A DNA stretch of 6,593 nucleotides from Archangium sp. Lineage in GTDB: Bacteria; Myxococcota; Myxococcia; Myxococcales; Myxococcaceae. The stretch spans positions 1 through 6,593 of the forward strand of contig JAEUJR010000333.1 in NCBI GenBank assembly GCA_016793585.1, given 5' to 3'. Made by a program: the position numbers and the translations under genes. The notes under the pieces are model-generated. The model saw only the letters and a list, made by a program, of their open reading frames with translations. It did no database searches and was not told where the DNA came from. Positions 4,466 through 6,593 of this stretch are shown here, in pieces. Within the stretch, counting starts at the first letter, position 1, and each line of letters opens with the position of its first letter.

Positions 4466-6593
4466 ATGAAACCCATCGACACCCGTGTCGAGACGGTGAC
4501 GTTGTTCCACCGCGGCGCGACGGTTCGGCGCACGGCAGCGCTCGACTTCTCCACCGGCGTTCCGGCTGAGCTGCTCATCGCCGACCTGCCGCTCTCGTTG
4601 CTCGACCACACCGTTCGCGCCCGAGTCGAGAGCCCCGGCGGCGCCGTCGTGTTGTCGAACGTGCGCATCGGCCTCTACGCGCCCCCGCGAGGAACACCCG
4701 AGAAGCCGCCCGACCAGAGAGAGCTCGAGGCCACGCAGGCGAAGCTCGAGCTGACGCGCGACCGCATCGCGCAGCTCGAGCACGAGCTGGGGCAGCTCAG
4801 CAGCGTCGCGGTGAACCCACGGCCCCCGCCCGAAGAGGGCAAGCCGCCTTCGCCGTCGCCGATGTTCGCCCGCGCTTCGCTCGAGGCGCTGCTCGAAGAC
4901 TCGTCACTCAAGCGGGTGGAGTCGCTGCGCAGCCTGCGCGCCGAAGAGAAGAAGTTGCTCGAGACGCAGGGGCAGCTGAACCGCAAAATCGCGCTCGCCT
5001 CGACGGCCACCAACGTTCGCCCCGACGAGCTGAAGAAGTCGGTGACGGTGCAGGTGCTGCCGGGCTCGACCGCGAAGGGCGGCACGCTGGTGCTCGAGTA
5101 CTTCGTGCTCGGTGCGCGCTGGGCGCCTGCGTACCAGTGCCGCATGTCGCGCGACTGCCGCTCGGCCGACCTGCAGCTGCGCGCGATGGTGTGTCAGCGC
5201 TCGGGTGAAGACTGGCGCGGCGTGAAGCTGAAGCTGTCGACGGCCTCGCCCCTGGCGTGGACCGAGCTGCCCGAGCTGTCGGCCATCAAGATTGGGCGCG
5301 CGCAGGCGCCGCCGCCGTCGAAGCGCGGCTTCAGGCCTCCACCGCAGGGTGCGGCGTCGCTGTTTCACGACTTCGACCGCGGTCTCTCGCAGGCGCGCGC
5401 GGCGCAGCCCGTGATTCCGACGTGGCACCCACCAGCGCTCGAGCTCGCGCCGCTGCCCTCGATGCCGTCGCCGGTGATGGTCGGCGGGCCGGGCGCGACG
5501 TACGGCGCGGCGCCGGCCGAGGCGATGGCCGACTCCGACGACCTCGAAGTGCTGCGCGAAGAAGAAGCGGTCGAGCGGCAGCGCGCCGCGCCTCCGAAGA
5601 AGATGGCCGCTCGGCGTGACGCGATGCCGCCGCCGATGCCCGCATCGGCTCCCGCGCCGGCGATGTCGGCCATGCGGCCGGGTGCCGGCGGCGCCGCGCG
5701 GCTGATGGCGAAGGAGTCACGCGCCGACACGGCCTCGAGCGTCGCCGACCTGCTCTCGTCAGAGGGTGGCGCGAGCGCCGCGCTCGACGTGGTGCTCTAC
5801 GCGTCGTTGCGGCTGAGCTCTCCTGCGGAAGGAACGCGCGGGCAGCTCACGCCGGTCGACCGCCGCCGCGCCTTCATCGACTCCCTCTCGGCGCTGCACC
5901 TGAGCGCGCCGTTCGACGTCTTGTCCGTCGTCGAGTCGGCCGAGCGCATGGGCCACGAGCTGTACACGCTGTCGGCGCCGCAGGGCACCAGCGACGTGCG
6001 CACGGAGGCCGGCTGGTACGACTACGTGTACCCGACCGACGCCACCGTCGACGTCCCCTCCGATGGCACCTGGCACTCGGTGCCCGTCAACACGCGCACC
6101 GCGACGGGCGACGTTCGCTACGTGGTGGTGCCGCGCGAAGACCCGCAGGTGTACCGCGTGGCGATGGTGAAGAACCCGCTGCCGTCTCCACTGCTGCCCG
6201 GGCCCGTCGAGGTCTACGTCGCAGGTGAGTACGTGCTGACGACGACGCTGCCGTCGGTACCGCCGGGCGGAGACTTCAAGCTGTCACTCGGCGTCGAGCA
6301 GGCCGTGAAGGTGGCGCGCAACACCTCGTTCTCGGAGGCGCGCTCGGGAGACAAGGTAGTGGCCACCACCGAGCTGCTGCACGACATCGTCATCGACGTG
6401 GCGAACAACCTCGACCGCGAGGCGACGTTCGAGGTGCGTGAGCGCATTCCCCAGCCCGCGCCCGAAGCCGAGGTCGTCGTCGACGAAGGCAAGGTGGTGC
6501 CCGCCTGGGAGCCGTACACCCAGGAGGAGCGCTCGCACGTCGTGCACGGCGGCCGGCGCTGGGTGGTGACGGTGAAGGCCGGCGGCTCGCAGA
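4466..6593 (+). CDS. DUF4140/DUF4139 protein, mucoidy inhibitor MuiA family, 3' partial
   Basis: The frame runs open from the ATG at 4466 to the window end (709 codons, no stop). There is no signal peptide or membrane segment, so the visible part looks cytoplasmic. Residues 5-75 match DUF4140 (VETVTLFHRGATV opening, then DLPLSLLDHTVRARV). Charged helices at 82-112 and 137-175 look like a coiled-coil pair, split by a Pro-rich loop. DUF4139 starts near 190: YFVLGARWAPAYQCR at 212-226 and QRSGEDW at 244-250 with VKLKLSTASP after it, the family's signature. A Pro/Ala/Met-rich stretch of about 150 residues (275-428) interrupts the domain. It resumes at about 437-660 with DVVLYASLRL, GWYDYVYPTDATVDVP, YVVVPREDPQVYR, NPLPSPLLPGPVEVYV at 570-585, LGVEQAVKVARN at 608-619 and VRERIP at 657-662. 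Family members are widespread, but their molecular function is unknown; the name comes from an effect on mucoidy. The residues near 440-480 are less conserved in my recollection. Expression probably uses its own promoter. Confidence 0.9.
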   Translation, partial: MKPIDTRVETVTLFHRGATVRRTAALDFSTGVPAELLIADLPLSLLDHTVRARVESPGGAVVLSNVRIGLYAPPRGTPEKPPDQRELEATQAKLELTRDRIAQLEHELGQLSSVAVNPRPPPEEGKPPSPSPMFARASLEALLEDSSLKRVESLRSLRAEEKKLLETQGQLNRKIALASTATNVRPDELKKSVTVQVLPGSTAKGGTLVLEYFVLGARWAPAYQCRMSRDCRSADLQLRAMVCQRSGEDWRGVKLKLSTASPLAWTELPELSAIKIGRAQAPPPSKRGFRPPPQGAASLFHDFDRGLSQARAAQPVIPTWHPPALELAPLPSMPSPVMVGGPGATYGAAPAEAMADSDDLEVLREEEAVERQRAAPPKKMAARRDAMPPPMPASAPAPAMSAMRPGAGGAARLMAKESRADTASSVADLLSSEGGASAALDVVLYASLRLSSPAEGTRGQLTPVDRRRAFIDSLSALHLSAPFDVLSVVESAERMGHELYTLSAPQGTSDVRTEAGWYDYVYPTDATVDVPSDGTWHSVPVNTRTATGDVRYVVVPREDPQVYRVAMVKNPLPSPLLPGPVEVYVAGEYVLTTTLPSVPPGGDFKLSLGVEQAVKVARNTSFSEARSGDKVVATTELLHDIVIDVANNLDREATFEVRERIPQPAPEAEVVVDEGKVVPAWEPYTQEERSHVVHGGRRWVVTVKAGGSQ

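Noticed and set aside
1..6593. tRNA, rRNA, CRISPR, insertion sequence or defence system
   Set aside because: No cloverleaf-like segment, regularly spaced repeats, transposase motif or terminal inverted repeats were found on reading both strands.

Overview
The window is very GC-rich, coding-dense and entirely plus-strand. Gene content (a c-type-haem protein with DUF1588/DUF1585-like features, a DUF1501 Tat protein, a DUF4139/MuiA-family protein) together with strong third-position GC suggests a myxobacterium-like member of Myxococcota. This is inferred from gene families and composition only; no rRNA or other phylogenetic marker is present. No tRNA, rRNA, insertion sequence, CRISPR array or integration site was seen.

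Layout. (1) Positions 1-3979 hold three tightly packed genes: the 3' part of a DUF1592/DUF1588/DUF1585-type c-haem protein (1-1398, open at the window start), a predicted lipoprotein with a cytochrome c domain (1398-2387, overlapping the previous gene by one base), and a Tat-exported DUF1501 protein of the alkaline phosphatase/sulfatase superfamily (2390-3979, two-base gap). They look like one translationally coupled operon for an extracytoplasmic redox/hydrolase-like module of unknown substrate. (2) A 103-base gap carries an ECF-like promoter candidate and a 9-bp hairpin. (3) Positions 4083-4358 encode a 91-residue acyl-carrier-protein-like domain whose phosphopantetheine serine is replaced by leucine. 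(4) A 107-base gap carries a second promoter candidate with the same GGAAY-N18-GTY architecture, repeated CTTCGC hexamers and a strong Shine-Dalgarno. (5) From 4466 to the window end runs a DUF4140/DUF4139 (mucoidy inhibitor MuiA family) protein, cut off at its 3' end after 709 codons, with a long Pro/Ala/Met-rich insertion.

How they may work together. The first three genes plausibly act together outside the cytoplasm: two proteins with CXXCH haem motifs plus a Tat substrate. The ACP-like and MuiA-family genes appear to be separate transcription units. They may share a regulator, because both are preceded by promoter candidates of identical spacing. The most unusual items are the serine-less ACP-like protein and the paired promoter architecture.
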